Shown here in pieces: positions 1 to 6,289 of a stretch of DNA of 30,342 nt (the stretch's first letter is position 1; every line of letters begins with the position of its first letter). The notes under the pieces are model-generated. The model was not told the origin of the DNA, searched no databases, and saw nothing but the letters and a program-made list of their open reading frames with translations. The position numbers and the translations under genes are program-made. The DNA is from a virus. The DNA lies in IMG/VR virus record IMGVR_UViG_3300031671_000006, positions 1 to 30,342 of that record; one strand, written 5' to 3'.

Positions 1-15
1 CAAAATAAGTTTGAG

Positions 16-57
16 CGATCACGAAATCGATCACGCTTTTTCACAACATCGTGATCG
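16..57. repeat. Clustered CGATCACG octamers (two direct, one inverted)
   Basis: CGATCACG occurs at 16-23 and 28-35 (12-bp period), and its complement CGTGATCG at 50-57. A further copy lies at 332-339. The second and third copies can pair across a T-rich loop. Such spacing fits operator half-sites or short iterons. The word also occurs singly in coding sequence (for example 1239-1246 and 29375-29382), so only the clustering is notable. Confidence 0.5.
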
Positions 58-294
58 AGCCTTGGCACGGCTTTTGCACTCTGCAACCCGCGTGCCAAGG
101 CGCTCTGCGATAGCAGCATAGCTGCATTGCGCGCCACGCAACTGTTGCCCTTCCGCCACAGTGACCAATCTGCCACACTGTCTCGCCTGCGCAACAGTGA
201 CAAATCGGCAACGGGGGAGGGGCGGCCCCCAAAACTCGCGCGCGGATTCGGGCCAATGGTCCCTCGCAAACTGCGGGTGAAATGAAAGGCCCAT
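31..294 (-). CDS. Possible small HTH-like protein (87 aa), doubtful
   Basis: This is an open leftward frame of 87 codons in an otherwise gene-free region. Its C-terminal half contains SYAAIAERLGTR followed by a basic KSRAKARSR stretch, which looks like the recognition part of a short helix-turn-helix domain of the kind found in small phage regulators. Against coding: no convincing ribosome binding site precedes the ATG at 294, the N-terminal third looks like non-coding translation (W, P and C rich), and the inverted and direct repeats of the region lie inside the frame. If real, it would be divergent from the gene at 408 and could regulate the promoter between them. I would not rely on it without homologues. 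Confidence 0.3.
   Translation of the reverse strand: MGLSFHPQFARDHWPESAREFWGPPLPRCRFVTVAQARQCGRLVTVAEGQQLRGAQCSYAAIAERLGTRVAECKSRAKARSRCCEKA
59..101. repeat. 11-bp perfect inverted repeat with nested stem
   Basis: GCCTTGGCACG (59-69) pairs perfectly with CGTGCCAAGGC (91-101). The 21-nt loop itself holds a smaller TTGCA/TGCAA stem (74-78 with 82-86). No T-run follows on either strand, so it does not look like an intrinsic terminator. It could be an operator, a structured RNA or an end-associated hairpin. Confidence 0.5.
155..212. repeat. Pair of imperfect 22-bp direct repeats
   Basis: Bases 155-176 and 191-212 match at 18 of 22 positions, with period 36. Both share the core ACAGTGAC followed by AATC. 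A related short palindrome, GCAAC-T-GTTGC, precedes them at 138-148. The function is unknown; protein-binding iterons are one possibility. Confidence 0.4.
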
Positions 295-370
295 ATACTT
301 CGTGGGGTTTGCGAAGGAGCCATACGCTTCGCGATCACGGCGAGGTAACGTTTGCGTGAGGTGGGTGGTA

Positions 371-399
371 TTGACATTTCGCGCGAAGTGTGGTATAAT
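371..399 (+). promoter_or_regulatory. Perfect-consensus sigma70 promoter with extended -10
   Basis: TTGACA (371-376) and TATAAT (394-399) are separated by exactly 17 bp, and the -10 is preceded by TGG (391-393), an extended -10. This is the optimal housekeeping promoter layout and the only one of this quality that I see in the window. The expected start of transcription (about 404-408) is at or within a few bases of the ATG at 408, so the mRNA would be leaderless or nearly so. It would drive the nuclease-terminase end of the rightward operon. Confidence 0.85.
374..391. promoter_or_regulatory. 18-bp near-perfect palindrome in promoter spacer (putative operator)
   Basis: The core TTCGCGCGAA (378-387) is a perfect 10-bp palindrome. 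It extends to ACA (374-376) and TGT (389-391) with only the 377/388 pair (T:G) mismatched. It fills the space between the -35 and -10 boxes, where a bound repressor would block RNA polymerase. The operator role is inferred from position and symmetry; no cognate repressor is identified in the window. Confidence 0.6.
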
Positions 400-407
400 G
401 CTTAGTT

Positions 408-812
408 ATGGATAGGAAGCTCACACTCGCCGCTGAAGGCTTTCAGGAGGTGGATCGCGCCGCGCAGCCGGTGGGGGTCTATTGCCTCTTGCTGCGTGGG
501 GAGGTTGTCTACGTTGGACAGAGCGTGAGTGTGTATCGGCGGCTGGCGCAGCATCATGGGTCAACGCGGCGGAAGAAGAACTACCTCAACACGCCATTCG
601 GCGATTCGCGCACGATACACATAGAATTCGATGCGGTGATGGTAAAGTGGTGCTCGAAGGATCGGCTCGATCTTCTAGAAGAGGAACTGATCCGCCGCTA
701 TCGACCAAAGCATAACGTCATCATTCGCGATGAGTTGCCGGACCTTCCTGTCGATCTCTCCGCGCTCGGCCTGAATGCGGTCGATACCTCCTTCAAGCGC
801 AGGCATCTATGA
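408..812 (+). CDS. GIY-YIG family endonuclease
   Basis: A 134-residue protein carrying the GIY-YIG nuclease fold, which makes a single- or double-strand DNA cut. The motif appears as GVY (23-25) and YVG (35-37), followed by the expected Arg pair (44-45), a Glu cluster (91-93) for metal binding and the closing YRPKHN (98-103). No extra DNA-binding domain is visible, so this is a minimal module. It starts at an ATG 8 bp after a consensus promoter with no Shine-Dalgarno sequence, which suggests leaderless translation. Its stop overlaps the start of the terminase small subunit-like gene (ATGA). A free-standing homing endonuclease is one option. A nuclease helping genome cleavage at packaging, as known for some HNH proteins beside terminases, is another. 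Confidence 0.85.
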   Translation: MDRKLTLAAEGFQEVDRAAQPVGVYCLLLRGEVVYVGQSVSVYRRLAQHHGSTRRKKNYLNTPFGDSRTIHIEFDAVMVKWCSKDRLDLLEEELIRRYRPKHNVIIRDELPDLPVDLSALGLNAVDTSFKRRHL

Positions 813-1465
813 ACGCCATCGCCCGCGAAGAACTCTCCGTAGTCGAACGCTTCCGCGAATCGCACCACGCAGTCGCGATGATGTTTGCTGCGGGCATGCA
901 TCATTCGATGATCCGCCAGCGGACTGGCTACTCGACCCGGCGCCTTACCCTCCTCTGGAACGACCCCTCCTTCCAGGAGCTAATCGCGGTCTACGGCAAG
1001 CGCGTGCGCGAGAAGTACGACGAGAACATTGACCATTACCTCGACCTCGGCATGAGCAACATGATCCGTGCCGAAGCGCAGATCGCGGAGGCCCTTGACA
1101 AGAGCGAGGAGCCTGGGGCCGACCCCATCTCTCTCGTAGTCCTCGACCGGATCGCGCAGGGCCGCGCCGATCGCTTTGGCTATTCCAAGCACGCAACGGT
1201 TCGCGTGGAACACGATTTCGCCCGGCGAATGGATGACGCGATCACGCGCTCTTCGCAAGCGAAGCTAATCGAACATTCAGAAACTGAACCAGCGCCAGCT
1301 TCAGCCCCTCAGGCTTCGCCAGTGCTGGTTCAGGAGGCTCGACCTACTCCAAGGTCTACCCCAGCGGTGCGGGTTGAGCCTCAACAATCTCCCGCCTCGC
1401 GCGGGAGTTCGGCAGCTGGCGTGTCCTTCGCCGCTGTCCTTCGGGGGAGGCTGCGCACCGCGTAA
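809..1465 (+). CDS. Terminase small subunit-like DNA-binding protein
   Basis: A 218-residue protein directly upstream of the large terminase. Residues about 25-75 look like a helix-turn-helix (MIRQRTGYSTRRLTLLW, then DPSFQELI), a common start in phage terminase small subunits that recognise the packaging site. Residues about 80-150 are helical and would suit oligomerisation. From about residue 151 the sequence turns into a Pro/Ala/Ser-rich tail. The DNA under that tail is a chain of stem-loops, so it may be constrained more as nucleic acid than as protein. The ATG overlaps the upstream stop (ATGA), indicating translational coupling. The assignment rests on position and the HTH-like segment rather than on a diagnostic motif. 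Confidence 0.65.
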   Translation: MNAIAREELSVVERFRESHHAVAMMFAAGMHHSMIRQRTGYSTRRLTLLWNDPSFQELIAVYGKRVREKYDENIDHYLDLGMSNMIRAEAQIAEALDKSEEPGADPISLVVLDRIAQGRADRFGYSKHATVRVEHDFARRMDDAITRSSQAKLIEHSETEPAPASAPQASPVLVQEARPTPRSTPAVRVEPQQSPASRGSSAAGVSFAAVLRGRLRTA

Positions 1466-1517
1466 GCCTCCGGGTGGGTGAGGGGGCTAGGCTGTTTCGT
1501 GCTCCAGCCTAGCCCCC
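1284..1517 (+). repeat. Chain of six consecutive stem-loops at the terS/terL junction
   Basis: Six inverted repeats follow each other almost without gaps: 1284-1293 with 1324-1333 (10 bp perfect); 1334-1344 with 1372-1382 (11 bp, one G:U); 1389-1395 with 1401-1407 (7 bp); 1413-1421 with 1429-1436 (8 bp, one bulge); 1446-1452 with 1465-1471 (7 bp); and 1482-1494 with 1505-1517 (13 bp perfect, 10-nt loop). The first five lie in the 3' part of the small subunit-like gene, the fifth crossing its stop, and the last is intergenic. None is followed by a T-run. Candidate roles are a packaging recognition site, an mRNA element limiting or coupling terL translation, or an unrecognised structured RNA. 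Confidence 0.6.
1482..1517. promoter_or_regulatory. 13-bp perfect hairpin upstream of terL
   Basis: GGGGGCTAGGCTG (1482-1494) pairs perfectly with CAGCCTAGCCCCC (1505-1517) around a 10-nt loop. It ends only a few bases before the purine-rich ribosome binding site (about 1521-1532) of the GTG-start terminase gene. Without a T-tail it is not a standard terminator. A translational or mRNA-stability role is plausible. Confidence 0.6.
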
Positions 1518-1533
1518 GATAAAGGGGAAGAGG

Positions 1534-3045
1534 GTGGACGAACGTCTTCTCAATTGGCTTGCGTCGGTTAGCGACGACCCGTTGGCCTACGTTATGGGCG
1601 CCTTTCCTTGGGGCGAACCCGGTGGCCGCCTCGCTGACTACTCCGGCCCAGAGCCTTGGCAGCGCGAGCAACTCGAACGCATTCGCGATGCTATCAAGGC
1701 CAACTCCACCAAACTAAACCAAATAATCCAAGAGGCAATCGCCTCAGGCCATGGCGTAGGCAAGTCGGCGCTTGTAGCATGGCTTATCAAGTGGGGCACC
1801 GACACCAAGCCCGACACAGTCGGGGTCGTTACTGCGAATACCGAAACGCAGTTGAAGACCAAGACCTGGGTGTCCCTTGGCAAGTGGCATGGGATGTCCA
1901 TCACGCGCGATGTCTTCAAACTCACCGCCACCGCCTACTACCATCCCGAGTACGAACGCACTTGGCGGGTGGATATGGTGGCGTGGTCCGAGCGCAACAC
2001 CGAAGCCTTCGCCGGGCTCCACAACCTCGGCCGCCGCATCCTCCTTATCTTCGACGAAGCCTCCGCGATCCCAGACCTAATCTGGGAAACTGCCGAAGGC
2101 GCACTGACCGACCAGAACACGCAGATTCTCTGGTTCGTCTACGGCAATCCAACCCGTAACTCTGGCCGGTTCAAAGAATGCTTCGACGATGGTCAGTTCG
2201 CGAAGGTTTGGACCCACGGTCAAGTCGATTCCCGCGAAGTCTCCTTCACCAACAAAGAACAGATTGACAAGTGGATCACCTCCTACGGCGAAGACTCTGA
2301 CTTCGTCCGTATCCGCGTCTATGGAATCTTCCCCCGCGTTGGCGAGATGGAGTTCTTCAATGCCGAAGACATTACCTTGGCGAGTACGCGCGAGGCCGTC
2401 TCTAGTCTCACCGATCCTCTTGCTCTTGGCGTTGACGTGGCTCGGTACGGAAAGAATTCTTCTGTCATCTACCCACGGAAGGGCCGCGACGGCAGAACCT
2501 ACGAACGCCAGCGCTTCCAAGGTCTATCGACGGTTCAACTCTCCGATAAGGTGTTTGAGGCCCACTTCCAATATCACTCCGATGGGATAATGGTCGATGG
2601 CGGCGGCGTCGGCGGTGGCGTCGTCGACCAACTCCGCGCGAAGGCCCTGTTCTGCTACGACGTTCAGTTCGGCGGAAAGGACGACACCCCTCACACAGTC
2701 TGGGGCTCGCAGGGGGAGAAGTACAGCAACAAGCGTGGCGGGATGTACGGCGCCCTTCGCGCGTGGCTCAAGGTTGGGATGATCCCCAACGACCCCACGC
2801 TGATAAAGCAGTTCCGCGCGATCAAATACACCCTGAACAAGCGCGATGAGATTCAGCTTGTTTCGAAAGAGGACATGCTCAAGCTCGATCCCGACCTCGA
2901 ACTCGACGATATCGACGCCCTTGCCCTCACCTTCTCCCATGCCCTTGCCTCAAACTTTCAGGCCGGCGGTGAGCACCCTCCAAAGGCAAGTGTCGAGAGC
3001 GACTATGACCCTATCGCTCGGCTTGAGAAAGAACTCGCCGCATGA
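1534..3045 (+). CDS. Terminase large subunit (packaging ATPase/nuclease)
   Basis: A 503-residue two-domain packaging motor that drives DNA into the prohead and cuts it to length. The ATPase domain has a Walker A motif GHGVGKS (72-78) and a Walker B motif ending in the hydrophobic run before D174-E175. The RNase H-like nuclease domain shows the three expected acidic residues: D301 (GVDVARYG), D355 (MVDGGG) and D461 (LDDIDAL). Length and motif order are normal for the family, so it should be active. The start is a GTG with a strong GGGGAAGAGG ribosome binding site. The stop overlaps the next ATG (ATGA). It sits after the small subunit-like gene and before the portal, the canonical order. Confidence 0.97.
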   Translation: MDERLLNWLASVSDDPLAYVMGAFPWGEPGGRLADYSGPEPWQREQLERIRDAIKANSTKLNQIIQEAIASGHGVGKSALVAWLIKWGTDTKPDTVGVVTANTETQLKTKTWVSLGKWHGMSITRDVFKLTATAYYHPEYERTWRVDMVAWSERNTEAFAGLHNLGRRILLIFDEASAIPDLIWETAEGALTDQNTQILWFVYGNPTRNSGRFKECFDDGQFAKVWTHGQVDSREVSFTNKEQIDKWITSYGEDSDFVRIRVYGIFPRVGEMEFFNAEDITLASTREAVSSLTDPLALGVDVARYGKNSSVIYPRKGRDGRTYERQRFQGLSTVQLSDKVFEAHFQYHSDGIMVDGGGVGGGVVDQLRAKALFCYDVQFGGKDDTPHTVWGSQGEKYSNKRGGMYGALRAWLKVGMIPNDPTLIKQFRAIKYTLNKRDEIQLVSKEDMLKLDPDLELDDIDALALTFSHALASNFQAGGEHPPKASVESDYDPIARLEKELAA

Positions 3046-3233
3046 GCTTCTCTGCCCCACCTGCTCCAGCCCTCCCTACTCTCCCAGCGGCCCCGGCTGC
3101 ACCAGTAGGCCTGACACAGAACTCCCCCCAAGGACAGAAGCCAACGGCGAAGCCCTCGCAGCCAACCTTCCTTGGCGCAGGGCTATTTGCTAACCAAAGT
3201 AATACTGGGCAGAAGAGCCTGATCGGCCAATGA
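3042..3233 (+). CDS. Small Pro/Ala-rich phage protein (63 aa)
   Basis: A 63-residue protein overlapping the terL stop (ATGA) and itself overlapped by the next small gene. The N-terminal half is Pro/Ala rich and probably disordered. The C-terminal half ends in PTFLGAGLF, then NTGQKSLIGQ, a defined ending that looks selected rather than random. Short proteins with this kind of tail sit between terminase and portal in podovirus-like genomes, but I know no function. Tight coupling on both sides supports translation. Confidence 0.65.
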   Translation: MSFSAPPAPALPTLPAAPAAPVGLTQNSPQGQKPTAKPSQPTFLGAGLFANQSNTGQKSLIGQ

Positions 3234-3379
3234 TCGTCCCCTTCACCAAACCCGGCCAACCATCGCCGCAAGGGCCTCAAGGCCCAATGCCTTCTGAGCA
3301 GATGTTGATGATGGCCCTTGCCTCGATGAAGCAGCAGGGGCGGTTCGGCCCAGAAGACGATAAGAAGAAGCCGAAGTAA
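3230..3379 (+). CDS. Small hydrophilic phage protein (49 aa)
   Basis: A 49-residue ORF fitted exactly between its neighbours. Its ATG overlaps the upstream stop (ATGA), and its TAA shares a base with the portal ATG (TAATG). It has a Pro/Gln/Gly-rich start, a Met-rich amphipathic middle (SEQMLMMALASMKQQ) and a highly basic, acidic-interrupted end (PEDDKKKPK). The perfect fit between two overlapping genes is the main evidence. It could be a small accessory of portal or packaging assembly, but the function is unknown. Confidence 0.6.
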   Translation: MIVPFTKPGQPSPQGPQGPMPSEQMLMMALASMKQQGRFGPEDDKKKPK

Positions 3380-5193
3380 TGGAACAATACGCCTCTGCTG
3401 CCACGACCCTCCCTAACCTCGATCCCCGAGCGCGTAGTGCTGTGCGCAAAGCCACCGCTCGCGCTGAGCCAAAGTGGGATGGGCCGGATGTTGCGTTTCG
3501 CAAAGCGGCAGAGTCTCGGCTGATTGGGCTGCGCGTCAATCGCTTTTCATGGTGGACCCACTGGCGGGAACTGGCCGACTATATCCTCCCCCGCCGCTAT
3601 AAATGGCTCATAACCCCGAACCAAATGGCCCGTGGTTCGCCGATCAACCAACACATCCTTGACTCCGCTGGCACCCTCGCTGCCCGTAACCTCGCCGCCG
3701 GGATGATGATGGGTTGCTCGGACCCAACCAAGCGTTGGTTCAAGTACAAACTTGGCCATCTCGACTCCACAACCACCTCCCCAGTCTCCCTTTGGCTCGC
3801 GGAGGTCGAGCGGATCGTCGGCCTGATCCTCTCCGAGTCGAACTTCTACGACTCCCTCGCCATCTTCTACTTCGATCTCGTCGTCTTCGGCACCGCGGTC
3901 ATGCTGATCTACGAAGACTTCGACAACGTGATCCGCTGCTACAACCCTTGCCTCGGCGAATACTATGTCGATAACTCCGGCAGCTACCGCCCTGTTGTCT
4001 TCGCGCGCGAGTTCACCAATACCATCTCCCAAGCTGCGGACGAGTTCGGGGTTCAGAATCTCTCCCCTTCCTCCGCACGGCTTTGGGCTGAGGGCGGAAC
4101 CAGCCTCACCCGTGAACTGGTCGTGGCGCATATGGTGGAGCCAAATAAAGACGGAAGAAAGTTTGGTATTCCGGAAAGCTTCCCCTACCGCGAGTGCTAC
4201 TGGGAATGGGGAGGGTCCGCTTCTCCTCAAGGAGGCTCTTCCTATTCTCCTGGACTCCTTAGAAAAAGGGGCTTTCACGAGTCTCCTGCAATCATTTGCC
4301 GATGGGACCTCGTATCTAATGACGCTTACGGAAGATCGCCAGGGATGGATGCTCTTCCAGATATCAAACAACTTCAACTAGAGACGAAGCGGCTCTCGCA
4401 GGGGATTGACAAGATGGTCAACCCACCGATGATCGCTGACGTGCAGTTGAAGAACCAGCCAGCTTCGCTTCTCCCCGGCGGCGTTACTTACGTCCAAGGT
4501 ATCCTCTCCCAAGGCCGCACAGGCTTCGCCCCCGCCTATATGGTCAACCCCCAAGTCAATGAGATGATGCAGCAGATGCAGGAGGTTCGCCAGCGGGTGG
4601 GCGAGACCTTCTACAACAACCTCTTCCAAACCATCTCGCAGTACGAGACCCGCTCGGGCGTGACCGCGACGGAGATCGATGCGCGTAAAGCCGAAGCAAT
4701 GCTCATGCTTGGCCCTGTTCTCGAACGGCTAAACCACGAGGCCTTCGCCCCTCTCCACGATCGCGTCTTCGGTATTGCCTCTCGGGCGGGAGTCCTGCCC
4801 CGTGCCCCTCGCGAGGCCCAAGGCCAACACCTTCGCGTTGAGTTCTCCTCCATGATCGAAATCTCCCAGAACGCGAACAAGGCCAACTCCATTATCGAGA
4901 TCATGAACCTCGCTTCACAGTTCGCCGGTGTCGATCCGACGATGATCGACAACATCGACATGGACCGCTCCTTCGAGAAGATCGCGGCGCTTAAAGTTGG
5001 TGAGCCTGACTTGACCCGCTCCCCCGCTGCCCTCGCGGCAATCCGCCAGCAGCGCGCGCAGCAACAAGCACAGCAGGCGCAGGCGCAGCAGGCCGATATC
5101 GCCAACAAGCTCTCTGCTGGGGCGAAGAATCTCGCTGGTGCAAATCTCACTAGCGGCGGCAATCTATTAACCAAGTTGACTGGCCAAGCGTGA
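3379..5193 (+). CDS. Portal (head-tail connector) protein, T7 gp8-like
   Basis: A 604-residue protein of the podovirus head-to-tail connecting family, which forms the ring at one capsid vertex through which DNA is packaged and ejected. Typical segments are the N-terminal SWWTHWRELADYILPRR region, the LAAGMMMGCSDPTKRWFK block, and the long helical part ending in the TATEIDARKAEAMLMLGP segment that lines the channel side. The C-terminus (about residues 545-575) is a Gln/Ala repeat tract and probably flexible. It is translationally coupled to the 49-residue protein upstream, and its TGA overlaps the next start. Length is normal for the family. Confidence 0.93.
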   Translation: MEQYASAATTLPNLDPRARSAVRKATARAEPKWDGPDVAFRKAAESRLIGLRVNRFSWWTHWRELADYILPRRYKWLITPNQMARGSPINQHILDSAGTLAARNLAAGMMMGCSDPTKRWFKYKLGHLDSTTTSPVSLWLAEVERIVGLILSESNFYDSLAIFYFDLVVFGTAVMLIYEDFDNVIRCYNPCLGEYYVDNSGSYRPVVFAREFTNTISQAADEFGVQNLSPSSARLWAEGGTSLTRELVVAHMVEPNKDGRKFGIPESFPYRECYWEWGGSASPQGGSSYSPGLLRKRGFHESPAIICRWDLVSNDAYGRSPGMDALPDIKQLQLETKRLSQGIDKMVNPPMIADVQLKNQPASLLPGGVTYVQGILSQGRTGFAPAYMVNPQVNEMMQQMQEVRQRVGETFYNNLFQTISQYETRSGVTATEIDARKAEAMLMLGPVLERLNHEAFAPLHDRVFGIASRAGVLPRAPREAQGQHLRVEFSSMIEISQNANKANSIIEIMNLASQFAGVDPTMIDNIDMDRSFEKIAALKVGEPDLTRSPAALAAIRQQRAQQQAQQAQAQQADIANKLSAGAKNLAGANLTSGGNLLTKLTGQA

Positions 5194-5627
5194 TGGACAA
5201 TGCCTCAGACACCCGCCAAATCCGTGCCGCTCGAAAGGCCGCCAAAGCCCTCGAAGCAGAGCGCGCGACTGTCATCTTCACCCTTATGTCGTCTTCGGCG
5301 GGCCGCTCTTATGTCCACGACTGGCTTGTCCGGTCCCATGTATTCCAAACTTCGTTCTCTAACGATCCGTACCGAACCGCTTTTGCCGAGGGCGAGCGGA
5401 ACGCCGGTCTTCAACTCCTCACCGACGTGATGTCAAGCGCCCCAGACCAATACATCTCAATGATGCGTGAAGCTTCAGACAAGGAACAAGCAGATGGCCG
5501 AAGAAACACAGACAACGACCGACACGTCGGGGATAACGCGGATGCCGGACGGTCAGATAGTGGATGGCCAGACGACGAAGTCCGATCCGACTACGACGAG
5601 CGAGCAGACCTCAACGGAGGCAGGTGA
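5193..5627 (+). CDS. Bbp19-like phage protein
   Basis: About 144 residues. Residues 25-95 carry the pattern RSYVHDWL, then FAEGERNAGLQLL, then PDQYISMM, which matches the short conserved protein named Bbp19 in Bordetella phage BPP-1. It lies beside the portal in many podoviruses and its role is unproven. ATG 5193 shares a base with the portal stop; a GTG at 5190 is an alternative start. The last 45 residues are charged, low in hydrophobics, and read in a different frame over the start of the scaffold gene (5494-5627), so the tail may be a by-product of the overlap. The position suggests a head-assembly accessory. Confidence 0.75.
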   Translation: MDNASDTRQIRAARKAAKALEAERATVIFTLMSSSAGRSYVHDWLVRSHVFQTSFSNDPYRTAFAEGERNAGLQLLTDVMSSAPDQYISMMREASDKEQADGRRNTDNDRHVGDNADAGRSDSGWPDDEVRSDYDERADLNGGR

Positions 5628-6261
5628 TGCGGGCAAGACGCTCCTTAACCAGTCTGAGAACCCTCCCAAAGCTGAGGGCAAATCAGACACAGGGACCGAT
5701 GGGAAGGCTGCCGACAAATCCAAGGGCACTTCCGCCGCTCCCGAGAAATACGCCGACTATACTGTCCCCGAAGGATTCACCCTCGCGCCAGAAGTCAAGA
5801 CCCAGGCCGACACCCTCTTCAAAGACCTGAACCTCTCTCAAGAGCAAGGTCAGAAGACGATCGACCTCTACACCAAGCTGACTTCCGAAGCCGCGCAAGC
5901 CCCCTACAAAGCTTGGTCCGATATGACGGCGAAGTGGAAGACAGATGCAGAATCCCACCCCGACCTCCGAGGCAAGCTCGGCGCCGGGAAGGAAGTAAAC
6001 GTAAGGATCGGGGCGTTACTCAACTCCCTACCCGATCAACAACTGGCCTCGGACTTTCGCGAACTCATGGACATCACCGGAGCCGGGAACCATCCCGCGT
6101 TCATCCGGGCGATCGACCACTGGGCAAAGCAACTATCCGAAGGCACGCACGTCTCTGGCAAAGGGCCATCCCCCGGCGGTCAATCCGAACCGGGCAAGGC
6201 TTCTCCGTCTGCGGCTGCGGCCATCTGGCCTGGACTGAAGTCATCGAGCAATCCTCGATGA
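5494..6261 (+). CDS. Scaffold / capsid assembly protein
   Basis: A 255-residue protein just before the major capsid gene, the place of the scaffold in podoviruses. It has a long Thr/Ser/Asp/Gly-rich disordered N-terminus (about 1-85), then YADYTVPEGFTLAPEV and a helical core with LNLSQEQGQKTIDLYTKL. The conserved-looking end reads RELMDITGAGNHPAFIRAI followed by WAKQLSEG. Acidic, helical and partly disordered character suits a scaffold that is lost on maturation. The ATG at 5494 has AAGGAAC upstream; an in-frame start at 5467 is possible but lacks a good site. The first 134 bases are shared with the upstream gene in another frame. Some related proteins are annotated as peptidases, but I see no catalytic motif. 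Confidence 0.75.
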   Translation: MAEETQTTTDTSGITRMPDGQIVDGQTTKSDPTTTSEQTSTEAGDAGKTLLNQSENPPKAEGKSDTGTDGKAADKSKGTSAAPEKYADYTVPEGFTLAPEVKTQADTLFKDLNLSQEQGQKTIDLYTKLTSEAAQAPYKAWSDMTAKWKTDAESHPDLRGKLGAGKEVNVRIGALLNSLPDQQLASDFRELMDITGAGNHPAFIRAIDHWAKQLSEGTHVSGKGPSPGGQSEPGKASPSAAAAIWPGLKSSSNPR

Positions 6262-6262
6262 C
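6240..6262. promoter_or_regulatory. 9-bp perfect hairpin just before the capsid gene
   Basis: GTCATCGAG (6240-6248) pairs with CTCGATGAC (6254-6262) around the loop CAATC. The right arm contains the scaffold stop codon, and the hairpin ends 27 bp before the capsid ATG, just upstream of its AAAGGAGC ribosome binding site. No T-run follows. A 5' stabiliser or processing hairpin that favours capsid mRNA is the most natural reading. Confidence 0.5.
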
Positions 6263-6289
6263 GCAACCGCAACCTAAAGGAGCTTATTA

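Larger units (their letters stand above)
1..407. promoter_or_regulatory. Repeat-rich left-end region, probably regulatory
   Basis: No rightward gene is visible here. The stretch holds four copies of the 8-mer CGATCACG or its complement, an 11-bp inverted repeat, a pair of imperfect 22-bp direct repeats, and a consensus promoter with a palindromic spacer at its right end. A leftward ORF (31-294) is possible and listed separately. The density of repeats and the promoter suggest a control region, or an origin-like or terminal region. The assignment is inference from layout, not homology. Confidence 0.5.

Noticed and set aside
1482-1517. Strong hairpin as an intrinsic terminator between terS and terL
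   Set aside because: No T-run follows on either strand, and stopping transcription here would cut off terL, which lacks a visible promoter of its own.
3547-4377. 276-codon open frame on the minus strand inside the portal gene
   Set aside because: It is antisense to a clear portal gene and has no recognisable domain or ribosome binding site; long antisense frames are expected in GC-rich coding DNA with this codon bias.
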